Shown here one piece after another: positions 11,330-22,618 of a DNA stretch of 64,000 nucleotides. The notes below the pieces were generated by a model that saw only the letters and a list, made by a program, of their open reading frames with translations, was not told where the DNA came from and ran no database searches. Location: NCBI GenBank assembly GCA_013368325.1, contig JAACJK010000008.1, forward strand, positions 62,001-126,000, given 5' to 3'. The position numbers and the translations under genes are program-made. The DNA comes from Ephemerocybe angulata. Lineage: Eukaryota; Basidiomycota; Agaricomycetes; Agaricales; Psathyrellaceae. Numbering within the stretch: position 1 is the stretch's first letter; every line of letters starts with the position of its first letter.

Positions 11330-11938
11330 TTCGACGAGGGCTTACATTACATCAGTTCGCATGGTGAGGAGAGGTGAGGGCGCGGACCGACGTCTAGTGG
11401 AATTTGGACCAATTCTGGCTGAGAATAAAGGAATGGTCAACCTTGGATTAAGCGCCCAAAGCTCACTGTGATCCTCGGCAGACACCGAGCGGCGCTTGAA
11501 TATTCAGATCCGGCAACAGGCCACATGGCACAAACGAGACTACTTTGGCTTTGATACTTCCAATGTTCCATCTTCTCTGCCAACGAGACTCACATACGTG
11601 ATACTCAAGGCCTTCAAGTGCAGAAATCGAAGGGCTGTTGCTGTGAAATTGGTGTGCACAGACGTTACCTTGTATATGTTACGAACTTGCTCAGTGGGAT
11701 GTGTGGGAGCGCACAGATTACACCTTTGCAACGGTCAGTCCGCTGACCATCTTTTCATTCAGATTACCCTTTTAAAGCTAGTCCTTTGAAGGGAATTACA
11801 CAGCCAGAGTCACTGGATGTGACTGCATCTGATGCACAGCTGTTGGTCGCGGGACCGCCAGATAATATGGTTGACCCCTAAGTTCAGACGTATAAGAAGG
11901 AAGTCGTGGAAAGTTCCTGGTTGAACTCCAAACCCACC
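11330..11938. other. Divergent intergenic region, protease / AAA ATPase
   Basis: About 0.6 kb between two divergent genes. It holds dispersed-repeat copy 2 (11441-11518) and a TATAAGAA string at 11891-11898, 41 nt before the ATPase ATG. No gene is supported. Confidence 0.5.
11441..11518. repeat. Dispersed repeat, copy 2 (about 78 bp)
   Basis: Diverged copy of the element at 3144-3216, in the same orientation, with a few extra bases after TAAGCGCCCAAAGC. Confidence 0.75.
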
Positions 11939-14350
11939 ATGCATCGCCGATTCTCCACTTTAATGCGCAGCGGCTCGTCTTCCGCGTCCGGCTCGCGAGA
12001 TGTCGAGTACGAGGATGACAACGAGTCGAAGTCTACCCTCATGAGTCCCGTCTCGGGCAAGGCAGACGAGCGGGAGTCGGTCCCTGTTCCAACCCTGAAA
12101 GTCAAGCGCGTCGACAACTACTACAGTCGGTGGAGCAAGAGCTGGAAATACAGGGTAAGGAAACTCACAAATTGTCGCTTCGACTCTATCAAGCCTTTGC
12201 TGACGCGACTCTTTACTAGAACACCAGCTCGAAGGTCGCCGTCGAGAGCGTTCCCGTACTCTCCGGTGGTCAGAATGATCAATGGAAGGACTACAGCTTT
12301 GTGTAAGCACCGTCCGCGCCCGTTTAACAGCAATTCTAACATTAGATCGAAACAGCGTTGTCCGCACAATCCCCAGGATGGAGAACGCAGACGTGACCTA
12401 CAAGATTGTGATCAAGAGCGAGTACATCCTGAAGGCCTGCAAGGATGTTATCGAGTCGTGGCCTGGTATCTCCTGGAACTCGGACCCCCTGGAGCTCGAC
12501 CCCCAGATCTTCATTACCCACCACCAAGAGTTCTTGAAGTACCAACGCGCCCTCGAGGAAAAGAAGCGCACTGAAATCGAGACGAACATCCTCTCCTCAG
12601 TCAAGCTTCTCAACAACACGATCGCTGCGGACTACAGGACGACACTCGGGACCATCGAGCGCTTGACGAAGCATGGCGAGATAACCTTCGAGTTGCTCTA
12701 CGGCATCCTCGTTCCCCGGTCCCTCTTCGTCGTCCGGTGCGGCGTGACTGGTCTCCCTCGCCTTCTCCAACTCTCCTACTTCCAGAAGACGGCAGTCGAC
12801 GGCAAGCCCATGTACCAACTTATCCTGGAGAGTGTCGATCTCGTGGACCGCGTGATGAGCAACACCGTCGGCGTCGGACGCGTACAGACCGTGGTCTATT
12901 TGGCACCCTTCCGAGGCGCCGTTCGCATTACCTCCCTCGACGCCTACCCTCTGAAGTATCACGCTGACGAGGCTGGTCTGAGGGAGGCCGTGTTGAAGCG
13001 TGGCAAGAAGTGGTCGAACCTGAGGGGCGTTCATCACAAGGAATACTCTGGCATCGCTGCTTTGAAGTGCGGCAACAAGGTCGTCAAGCATAACGTCCGA
13101 AGCCGGATTATGGTTGATCGGCCTACCTTCAGGCGTCTCAACCCCAACTATAGCTTCCCTACGCCTGTTCCTCCCAAGGTTGAAGTCGTTGACCCCACCA
13201 ACCCGCGTAACAACCAGTACGACGCATATGGAAACTATATCCAACCACCCCAGCTTCTCCAAGCCACCGGTGGTATGTCCTAATTTTTTACGCGTCTCAA
13301 ACTGCGCCTGACCAAGTCTTTCTAGCTGCCGTCGAGCATGTCACTGATATGGAAGAGGGCGGGCAAGACGAGTTGACAGATGAGGACCTCCTGCTGACCC
13401 CAGCGGCGGTATACGGTTTCAGTCTCTCCGATAAAGTCTGGTGTAAGTTCGACTTTCGTCACGTTCCCCTTTTCAATACTCATTCTACGCCCTAGTGGAG
13501 TTCAACATTGAGCTCATCGAAGATGTTGAGTGGAACAACGACGCCTTCTCCAACCTTGTCCTCCCTGCTGGTCGAAAGGATCTGCTGCAGTCGCTCGTCG
13601 AGGCCCACCATCGCGAGATCGGATTCGACGACTTCATCAAAGGAAAGGGGCACGGGCTCGTTATCAACCTTTACGGCCCTCCAGGTGTCGGGAAGACGTT
13701 CTCGGCCGAGGCAACGAGCGAGCACGTCAAGCGCCCTCTGTACATTGTGGGTGCAGGGGACCTCGGTACGCGTGCCAATGAGCTGGACGCCGCTTTGGAG
13801 CGAGTGTTCGATGTGGCCACGGCTTGGAAGGCGATCGTCCTGATTGACGAAGCCGATGTCTTCTTGGAGCAGCGCTCTCTGCACGATCTCGAAAGGAACG
13901 CCATGGTGGCAGTTTTGTAAGTTACTCACTCTCCTTGGCACTTTTCCTCGCCTTGGTCCTCGTGCTAACGATGCTTGCTCGATCAGCCTCCGACACGTAG
14001 AATACTACCGCGGCATCCTCTTCCTGACGACCAACCGCGTCAAGACATTCGACGAGGCCTTCCTCTCCCGTATCCACGTTGCCCTCCACTTCCAGCAACT
14101 CTCTCAGGAATCGAAGGAGCAGGTCTGGGCTGCCTTCATCAAGAAGGCGGGCGCGGGCGACACAATCTCGCCCCAAGAGATTTCTACCCTGGCGAGGCGC
14201 GACATCAACGGTCGGCAGATCAAGAACGCCGTCCGTACTGCACATTCCTTGGCCGTGGGCCGCGATCAGGACGTCAAGTTCGAGCACATTGAGCAGACTC
14301 TGGATGCAATGGCGGAGTTCAACAAGGAGTTTGAGAATGGGTCTCGTTAA
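11939..14350 (+). CDS. AAA family ATPase with N-terminal DUF7025-like region, 705 aa, 6 exons
   Basis: Exons: 11939-12154, 12220-12302, 12356-13272, 13326-13442, 13496-13916, 13987-14350; all junctions keep frame. The C-terminal third is an AAA+ ATPase domain: Walker A GPPGVGKT (about 505-512), Walker B IVLIDEAD (about 557-564), sensor-1 LTTNR, and an arginine-rich segment followed by the C-terminal helical lid (NGRQIKNAV). Upstream is the large conserved region, with PGISW, YLVP/FRG-like and AYPLKYH segments, that precedes the ATPase in many filamentous-fungal proteins (DUF7025 type). The N-terminus is basic and Ser-rich. This architecture resembles Bcs1/spastin-like fungal AAA proteins of unknown substrate. 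No membrane helix is visible, so an exact cellular role is not assigned. Confidence 0.9.
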
Positions 14351-14702
14351 GCGCTGCTCCTTCCTATGATTCTAGATCCGTTCGTGTCACACAACTCAAA
14401 AAACTGTACTTCTAGTAACGGCCTTCATTATGACTATGTAGTTGTATCCGATTCCAGTAACCTTTCGAATGTATACGTGCAACGAGCTTATGGCGAGATT
14501 CGGCGTCGTGTATAGGCGCCCGGCACGACACCGGCGCATCATTCATTCCCACGAGAGTTTCTGTGCTAAGTCTCCGGAAGCTCTCCGAGGAAACAGCACG
14601 CGTAACTATACACACTTTCTCAGATGACGATGACGCGTCTACTAAATGGCATCCTTCCTTTTATATTTCCGCAAAGCAGAATTCTACACTAATACCACCA
14701 TC
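14351..14702. other. Intergenic region
   Basis: About 350 bp between the AAA ATPase stop and the hydrolase start. I see no further structure. Confidence 0.5.
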
Positions 14703-15825
14703 ATGACTTCTGGCACCACTACAGACTCTTCCCCTGTTCTCGCTGGCCCCATAGCAGACTGTTGCGTGCAGGGCATAAAGCACTCTGGGAAAGCCGTTGG
14801 GAACACTATCGAGGTGGCTGGTGTACCAACGTATCTTTCGGAGCCCCCTTCCCAGCAGAGCGCAGGGCCAAAGAAAGTTGTCCTGTTCTTCCCTGACGTA
14901 TTTGGGCCTTTCCACTTGAATAACCAGCTGCTCCAGGATTACTACGCGTCTCAAGGTGCGCTGCGTCGTCTCTAATGTTTCGAGTAATTTCAGCTAACGA
15001 GGGGCTTTATTTTCAGGTTTCTATGTCTTGGGAATCGACTACTTCTTCGGAGACCCCATCTATCTTCACCTCAACGCACCGGGCTGGGATCGCACAGCAT
15101 GGCTTGAGAAGTCAAGAAAACAGGCTGCGGACGCCGTTCCAAAGTGGATCGAAGAAGTGCAGAAGACATATGGTTCGTCTTTTGTTCTCAGTGCGCATTA
15201 GCCTGAGACGATTCCGGTGTAGGCGCCGACTCGAAATATAGTGCCGTGGGGTACTGCTTTGGAGGTCCCTATGTTCTGGATATTGCATCTACAGACCGCG
15301 TAGTAGCAGGTATGTTAATCTACTGCTTCCACCCCACACGAAGACTTTCTTACTGTGGATTTGTGTGCAGCCGCCTTCGCGCACCCGGCATACTTGACGG
15401 AGGACCATTTCAGGAAGCTCACAAGTACGTTCAAAACGCTTCCGCACAAAATATCTTAACTCAAGTACTACTCAGAGCCTCTCCTCCTGTCTACCGCTGG
15501 TAGGTATCCTGTCATATTAATGCGACGAGATTTTGAGCTGGAGATCTAACCATCGACGTACAGAGGTAGATCATACCTTCCCCGCTGCTTCAAGACGCCG
15601 CGCAGTGGATATTCTGATTGAGAAGAAAGCGATATTCCACGTCCAACTCTTCTCTGGGGTTGAACACGGATTCGGGACCAAAGGGGACCCTGATGTTGAG
15701 AATGACCGTACGTTGTTTACCTGTGTCATGGGGTTTGAGCTCATTCCCTCGCTGATACAGGTTGGGCGAAGGAGGAGTCGGCGAGAAGTATCATTAACTG
15801 GTTCATTCGATTCTCCAAGGCTTAG
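14703..15825 (+). CDS. Dienelactone hydrolase family protein, 260 aa, 7 exons
   Basis: Alpha/beta hydrolase of the DLH family, which opens lactone rings such as dienelactone in aromatic degradation. Exons: 14703-14955, 15017-15172, 15223-15309, 15371-15424, 15476-15499, 15564-15707, 15761-15825. All six introns are phase 1, so every exon starts with two bases of a split codon. The triad is visible: Cys in GYCFGG (about 148), Asp in EVDHTF (about 194) and His in GVEHGF (about 226). The oxyanion-side motif LFFPDVFG lies near residue 65. The 24-nt exon 15476-15499 is very small but required to keep frame. No signal peptide is present, so it is probably cytosolic. Exact substrate unknown. Confidence 0.93.
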
Positions 15826-16190
15826 AAGATGACTCGGATACGGACGTCGGAAACGATATCACTTCGAATGTTGGAACTGACTCTACTAGTAGACGATCTG
15901 AGTTACTTCCCCTATCTATGTCAACATCATTGAGAGCAATCAGTGAACTGTGATGGATTTATGTACGGAGAGGCTATAAAGCTGACCATGGTTTCTTGTG
16001 AGCGCTTCGAGTCCTTTCTCCCACTATCACCACCATCTGCCCGGCGCAGTCGAGATTGAGAAGGCTGGTCCTCTCTCCAAGCCAAATAAATAGCAAGGTA
16101 GGCATTCTTCAATGTCAACGGGGCGACCACAGGATCATGACGACCAATTGTCGACGACTTAGTTCCGCCACACCTAAGAACTAGTAAATC
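15826..16190. other. Intergenic region
   Basis: 365 bp between the hydrolase and the secreted-protein gene. TATAAAG at 15975-15981 is the only promoter-like string, about 210 bp before the next ATG. Confidence 0.45.
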
Positions 16191-16682
16191 ATGAAAAGCT
16201 TCACCCACCACCTATGCACCATGCTCAGCGCCCTCCTTCTGACGCTACTACTTGCCCACCATACGCTTGCCATCCCCGTCCCTTCCTCCACCTCGTACGA
16301 AGCGCTCGAAGCGCGCGACTACGACACCAAAGCCATCAAAGACAGCTGGTTCAAATGCGTCCCCAACGAGCGCAACGGCTTCCTCGACAAGCTCACCATA
16401 AAGAAAGAGTCCTGCTTCGTACCCAGCTCTATGGTAGGCCCGAGGTGGATGTGGGTCCACAAGGAGATCTTCATCACGACTTGGAAGAGGAAGGGCCCGA
16501 GGGTCGCGTTTCAGTTGGCTGGCGCCAAGAACCTCCCTGGGTATCAGGAATGGGCGGGACAGTCGGAGAGCTCGGGCGACGCACCTCCTGCGTACTCGGT
16601 GGTGGATCCTTTGAAGATAAAATCCATCAAGGGGGCAGGGTCGGGGCGAAAGGCTGCGAAGCAAGGGGCAAAGAAGAGGTAG
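16191..16682 (+). CDS. Small secreted protein, 163 aa, single exon
   Basis: No family recognised. The N-terminus is a clear signal peptide: basic start, then a leucine-rich core, with a likely cleavage after TLA at about residue 27. The mature part has only two cysteines (FKC and ESC), which could form one disulfide. It is Lys- and Trp-containing and ends in a strongly basic tail (GRKAAKQGAKKR). A second ATG at 16221 would shorten but not destroy the signal. Small secreted basic proteins of this kind are common in fungal secretomes; no function is assigned. Confidence 0.72.
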   Translation: MKSFTHHLCTMLSALLLTLLLAHHTLAIPVPSSTSYEALEARDYDTKAIKDSWFKCVPNERNGFLDKLTIKKESCFVPSSMVGPRWMWVHKEIFITTWKRKGPRVAFQLAGAKNLPGYQEWAGQSESSGDAPPAYSVVDPLKIKSIKGAGSGRKAAKQGAKKR

Positions 16683-16813
16683 TGGCTAGATGATCATGTA
16701 CGATTCATTTATTTGTGACTTACTCTGTTAGGCTCGCAACAAATATAGTATGGTTCGTTCATCGAAGCCAAGAAATATTATTACATTCAACGAATATGAT
16801 ATCAACTCGGCGC

Positions 16814-17624
16814 TTAACCACGAATCAAGCGCCTTCCCAGGTGCGCTGCGCCTCCTCCAAGAACAACAAGCTCGATGGAAGGCAGCGCCAGTGTCGCCCC
16901 CAGCATCTGCAGGACCGAAAATACACCACCGGTCGCCGGTCCATAGAAAACAGACTGGATCCACGTCGCGAAAGAACCTTCAACTGGTCAACATTGGCAT
17001 ATTCCATAGTAAGATGGAGAGACCCACCTGCCGCAACACCTCCAGGCGTGAATCCGAGCCAATTGAGAAGAAGTATTCCGGTGGTTACGCCAAGTACGCA
17101 ACCTCCTACGGTAAGCAAAGCTATACCGGCGACCTTCTTCCAGGTCATAGTGGCTGCATGGTCGATCAACCAGTCCTGAACGGTTCGCACGGCTTTGGCG
17201 GTCGCCTTCTGCCAACTCCACCCAGCTGCGGATGGACTGTGTGATTAGTGTCCAGGTACTATGGAGAATGGGGCTCAAACCCAATACCTTTCTCTGCCTC
17301 CTTGATAACGACGATCAGTTCTTTCTTGAAAAGGGCCCAAGACCAGAACCCAACGTCGCACTTCTCCAGATACGCTTGCTGCCGGGTTCACATGACGCCT
17401 TGGAGAGGATACTCATCCGAATCGAGAAGCAAAAGTATTGCAGCTTCTGTGCGCTGTGTTTCGACGATGTTACTTTCCCTGCAGATGCGCTCGACAGTCA
17501 TAAACCACTTCCATAGTCCTTCAGAGGACCCTTTGCAGAGAGGATAGCTGTTCGTCCTGGACGCCCAGGCCCAGAGACGATCCCTGACCTCTTGTTCTGT
17601 CAAATGGTTCGCTGGAGGGGTCAT
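16814..17624 (-). pseudogene. IFI6/IFI27 (ISG12)-like paralog with one in-frame TGA, about 233 codons
   Basis: Exons in coding order are 17624-17288, 17225-17028 and 16977-16814, matching the three-exon structure of the neighbour at 17786-18743. An in-frame TGA at 17388-17390 falls exactly where the paralog reads Glu (paralog HVMEERR, here GVM-stop-TRQ). Everything after it stays in frame to TAA at 16814. The N-terminal half is helical (WAWASRTNSYP... region); the C-terminal half is a glycine-rich hydrophobic domain with the ISG12-type GFTPGGVAAG signature followed by further hydrophobic segments, probably membrane inserted. Either a very young pseudogene, a sequencing or allelic variant, or a stop read through. 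A truncated 78-residue product lacking the membrane domain is also possible. Confidence 0.72.
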
Positions 17625-17785
17625 GGTGGTGGTTGGGGATAAGGGGACTCATGGGCTTTACCATCCTTTAATACCCCACCCAAGTTAGAAGGCCACAAAG
17701 TTCCCACAAATCGCTTCTCCCGCTATTAAGGAAAGCTAAATGAACTCTCGTTCTATTCTTACATCAATACCTGCTACCTACGACC

Positions 17786-18743
17786 CTATTGGCCTGCTCG
17801 ATCCTTTTTTGACTGGTATACTGCGTAATCGGCTGGATAAGGGGGCTTATCATGCCCTTGGTAGGGAGGAGGAGGAGGGTCAGTTGCACCGTTGGTGGGA
17901 GACGAGTCGGGAGTGGAGCCCCCTCTAGAGCCATAGAACATGGAAGCCACTCCAGCGCCAACTGCGGATGTGGCGCTGGCGAGAAGTCCAGCCGCGGGCA
18001 TAACTGCAGTAGCACCCGCCGATTGCAGCATCGAAAAGAGGCCTGCCGTTGCCCCTCTGTAGAACATGGACTGGACAAACGCTGCAAGGGAGCCTATATG
18101 AACCACTGTTAGCTCTGACGCTTTAATGTCAAAAGCAAGCTCGATCACTGACCTCCAGCGACTCCGGCAGAGGTGAAGCCTATCGCGTTAAGGGCAAGAA
18201 TCCCGAGGGCTGGGATAAGTACGACAGAGCCGCTGATCATGAGGGCGGACCCTGCGGAAGCAAAGATATAGGGGTGTTCCTGGCGCATGCGAGCAAATGC
18301 AGCCTTCGTCTTGTCGAGGGGCGTCGCCTCTCTCTCTGCCATAACTATACATTACAGAAGGAAACTCTAAGGTTAGCCACACTAGTCGATGACAATGCAT
18401 TGTAACGGAATAACTCACTCTTCTCAGCTTCTACTATCACCCTGCGGATGTCGTCCTTGAAGTCTTCCCATCTCCAATAGTTATCCCCTGACTCCTCGAG
18501 ATATCGTGCACGGCGTTCCTCCATGACATGGGCGAGGTCGCCTTGGATAAAGACGATCGCTGCTTCAGCGTATTGGATATCCAGAATCTCATTCTCCTCG
18601 CAAGCCCTTTCCACGATCGAAAACCACGAGGCGAGATCCTTCGATGTTCCCTTGAAGTAAGGATATCTGGACGAAGTACTCGCCCAGGCCAGCAACCTCG
18701 CCTTCAAGGTCTCAGGTGTTAGTGGTACTTTGACGATAAGCAT
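17786..18743 (-). CDS. IFI6/IFI27 (ISG12)-like membrane protein with novel N-terminal domain, 274 aa
   Basis: Exons in coding order are 18743-18419, 18344-18153 and 18093-17786, with introns of 74 and 59 nt. Residues 1-108 form an Arg/Glu/Trp-rich helical domain (LLAWASTSSRYPYFKG; ASWFSIVERACEEN) of no family I know. Residues about 130-230 are Gly/Ala-rich hydrophobic helices containing LNAIGFTSAGVAGGS, the signature of the interferon-induced 6-16 family (PF06140), known in animals for mitochondrial/ER membrane location and effects on cell death. The C-terminal 40 residues are Pro-rich with PPPPPY. Function in fungi is unknown; membrane location is inferred from the sequence. The tandem paralog downstream carries a premature stop. 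Confidence 0.85.
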
Positions 18744-20824
18744 TGTGTCAGTCGCAGCGTCGGGAAACCAGTTGAGCGTCGAGGTGAGAGAAACGCAGTT
18801 ACACACCAATTATAGCCATCTCTTATGAAACGCACACTGCACGGTAGATCCTCGAGGCAGGGTAGTGAGCGTCTGAATGAGAGGTGCTGACTCCACGTTG
18901 TGGGCGCTTCTCGATCATTTCACAGCAGTCACAGCAGAGTCACACAGTCCAGGTTTGGACTCGATTGCGCGTCAGCCTCCTGAGTCGACCCCTGTATTCA
19001 GGAGAAACTAGACCTTGGTTACTCCCTTGGTTCAGCGTCTGAGCGTACGAGGCCGGTAATACTCGCATGTTTTGCTTGGATGGTGGAGGAAGAAAGAGAG
19101 AACATCATTGACGCCGGCGACGGCACCGACTGTTTTGATGGCGTTGATGTCGGAGGTCCAAGTCCTCGGCATGCAGAATAAGCGCCCGGGTACGAGCTGC
19201 AAACATAGTAGTGAAGTAGACATCATACACTGAAGCCGATAGACTTTTAGGAATGAGGGATATAGAAGCATTTGATAAGAAGGAACTCGGTGAAAGATGG
19301 CATATCAATCGGGCGCCTTAGACTGTTAGGTGTGGTTTGCATATGTACCAATGCATGGGCTGTATGTCAAACAGAGTAGCTCACGAGCTATGGCTTCAGT
19401 GGTGAGATGAAGGCATTTATAATCTTACTGACACTTCCTGATTTGTTTGTGTCCCAGGTCACCAGGCGATATACGCGCGGCACAGCCGAAACACCCCACT
19501 GGCTGTGGTGATTAGCAGTTGCGCTTGGAATCAAGTAGAATGCCTTCGCTAGGTCTAACTCTGAGAACATGACGATTCTCTGTGTTTCTTTCTCTCTGAG
19601 GCTTGCGGCACCGTCTTCTCCAATGGGTAAGCGCCCAAGGTGAAGGTTTCGATGAAATCTTCTCTCAATACAACGCTATATATCTACGGCTACCGTTCCT
19701 CTAGAGTATGAAGATCGGTACTCAGAGATTGAGTACACATGAAATGGATACAATTGTTTCTCTCAGATTAGAAGCATTCGTGGGTGGGCCCGTACCGTCG
19801 TATTAGACCGGTGGGCCCAGCCCCAGGTATTCCGACCAACCTTAGGACTTTCAAGATTCATGTGAAAGCGGTTTTTCATCCTTCTGTTTCTATCGTATCA
19901 GTCTTGAAGTTCCAGATACCCATAGTTTTGCCTCAGTTTCCCCGATTCCACTATTCAGGTTTGAGCACGCGTTGCGGCGTTGCCTGGCCGTTCCCTGCCG
20001 GCTCTTCAAGCCCCCACCAGGCTGGTCCCAAGATGTGCTTGGAGTGTCCACGATGCCATAACTCCGATTGTCAAGGACAATGGAGGCCATGCCACAGTCA
20101 TCCTCCTGCCGTACTATCTGCTATATCATCGGTTAGATTACCCCTCCATTAATGTCAGTCACACTTCCAACGTGCTTCTGAACCTATGTGCCTGTGCGAT
20201 CATGACCGCAGTCCCATCCCCCTTCTCCAATCTTTCTCTTTCCTCCTTTATGCTCGGCCCCGCTATGCAGCCGCGTTTCCTTGAGATGACGCAAGAAGTC
20301 CGAGGTGGCCCGTTTGTCCGTCGCCTTCTGAGATTTCATTCTTGTAGAAGAACCCCATGGGTGAAGGGGGCGATTAGGTGGAGGTTTTGGTCCTATTGAA
20401 GAGAGATGGTGTATCATACTTATATTATAAGGATTGAAATCGCAGACGGCCTAATCAGGTACAATCGCATGGAGGACGGAATGCTGACTGGGAATGTGAA
20501 CGGAGTGGGCATCTCAGTCTCAGGTCATCGGATGCCTTATGTAGGCCTCATGGTACCAGCTCGAACCAAGCCCATGCATGGCCATAGCTATTATAAGCTC
20601 AGCCACTATGGCAGTATATCTGATATAAATATCCTTAAATATCTAATGATAGGCATAAGCACTAGTACAATGGTACGGTATGTAGGGAAAAGAGAGTGAA
20701 AGAGTTCGTGGCAAATGAGTCGTGAATTGGCGTACGCAAGGCCAAAAATATCATAAATACAGGAAAGACATCCATGTCCACCACCTCCTCTCGAAGCTTT
20801 AAACAGTATCTGTACCAGCTCACA
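18744..20824. other. 2.1-kb gene-poor interval
   Basis: Several ORFs of 60-140 codons exist on both strands, but none has splice-linked continuation or a recognisable motif. AAGCGCCC sites occur near 19179 and 19629. A relic of a lost gene near 19.0-19.3 kb on the minus strand is possible but not supportable. Confidence 0.45.
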
Positions 20825-22618
20825 TTACATAGTCGGATTACTATCATCCTCCGTCGGACGGCGCTTGACATCCCTTGGGTACGATGCAGGCGAAGTATAA
20901 GTCGTCTGCGCCGCCGAGCCCGACCTCGTCAGCGTCGTCCCACCCACAGCTGAGAACGCATCGCCCGGTCCAGTCGTAAAGATATCAGAAGCGCTATTAT
21001 CCGCGATACTCGCCTGAAGTCCATGGCCATGGTTGCTGTAGGAAGCGTATGAAAGGTCTGCATCTGAGTCTCCGCGATGGTGGGGCGGGCGAGCCGGCTG
21101 GGACGAGCCTGACGGGGTGGGAGTGTCGTGGGGGCTATAGGCGGGCGGGTTGACGCGCGGGCGCTCGGGGGTGGTGAAGAGGGCGTCTGCCGCTCTTGAT
21201 GGAGGCGCGTTGGGAGAGTCGTAGATCGGCCTTGCAGGGCCGTTGGGTGACTTTCGGTCCATCGACTGCCCCGAGTCCCCTCGTTGGTGTTGGAGAGTGA
21301 AGGGGATGACGACGTCTTCTGGATTGGAGGAGCTTGCGATCTGCGTGTGTGGAGGCGGGGATGGAGATGCCGTGTAGTTGGTGTTGCGCTGGGGCGATCC
21401 GAACGCGGAGAAGGAATGGATGCTTGTTGCGTGGGTGTGGATTGTGGGAGCTATGTGTGAAGGACCTGGGCCTGGGCTGGGGGAGGACATCGATGTGTAT
21501 CCGAGGGATGTCATCGTTGCATCCGAAGGGCCGCGGTTGTGCGTCTTCTCGGTGTAGACGCTTGCTGTTCCCCTAGCCGCCTCACGGTGTCTTCGAAGCA
21601 TGTAGTAGGCAATTCCAGCTGCTATTGCCAGTGCCACGACACCTCCAACGACACCACCAGCGATTGGGCCAGCTGACGACTTTTTCTTTTCCACAACTGG
21701 AGGATTGCCTTGAACATCAGGCAGATCTTTCGATTTTGATCAGCCATCTGGTTGGTATATATCATAGGAAAGTGTCAATGCTCACTTTGCTGCGCCGTTT
21801 GCTTAGCTTGAATAGCGTTGTACGTCCTGTCATTCCATGTGGTTGCTAGAAACGATACATGTCAGAAGGAAGGATCAAGAGGAGAATATGAATACGCACG
21901 ATCGGTCGTTGCCCATACAGGTATTGTCACATCGTTGGGAAGGTATCCCTCTGGATAATACCTATTCACGAATCAGGATTTGCTTTATTATCGATATACG
22001 AAGCACGCACTTTGTCGTATCCAGGTTGCTTCCACACAAGTGGCTGTAGTCCGCCCAGCTATGATTATGATGATGTATCAGGAACGGGGTATCATATGGC
22101 GCGCAAAGCAGGACGTACACTCTTACGGCCTGGGGCAGGCCCTGACAGTCGGAGCAAGCACTCAGCAGGTTATATACGGTCCATGAGCTATTCCAAGTGT
22201 CAATTCGTAATTGACAATGAGCTGTTGAGATACTCACCATGAACATGGATTAGCTGGGCTGGGTGTAGAGTTGGTCGGGGGCGTCACACCGGGGTTGGTA
22301 TACGCTTGGTTTGGGGCAGTCAAGGCCGGAACTGTCCAACCTGATAGCAAATTTAGTAACGAGAAAAACAAACATCGGGAACCCATGAAGTTTGTACTCA
22401 CTTCCACCATTGCAAGGGGCGAGAGCCTGTGCCGCGACGAGGCACGGCGAGTTGTGCTTCCCATTATCAGCCCAAGCATACTCCGTACTACACACAGCGT
22501 TGGTCTGCGCAGCCCGGCGCTCCAACGACTCCAACCGCATCGCCGTGACGGTATCCGAGAGAGAAGCTATGAGATGGAGGGCCACAACCACGTTTGAGGG
22601 ACGCTTGAAGCCGATCAT
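20825..22618 (-). CDS. Single-pass membrane protein, Cys-rich ectodomain, 486 aa, 7 exons
   Basis: Basidiomycete-type surface protein. Exons in coding order: 22618-22402, 22340-22238, 22187-22119, 22058-22011, 21961-21900, 21845-21786, 21726-20825; the frame is exact through all six introns. Layout: N-terminal signal-like hydrophobic segment; a roughly 150-residue ectodomain with ordered cysteines (CSTEYAW, SPC, APCNGG, NPCSCSW, SACSDCQ, SHLCG) and several Trp; then a membrane helix at about 206-229 (GG/AL/AI-rich, ending YYMLRRHR). The tail of about 255 residues is Ser/Pro/Thr-rich and disordered with PPAY-type motifs that could recruit WW-domain proteins. A sensor or wall-associated role is plausible by layout only. 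The third intron uses the GTACGT donor at 22113-22118 rather than an earlier GTAAGA, because only that keeps frame. Confidence 0.82.

Noticed and set aside
19032..19308. Minus ORFs possibly from a lost gene
   Set aside because: Two overlapping frames look weakly protein-like but cannot be joined by splice sites.
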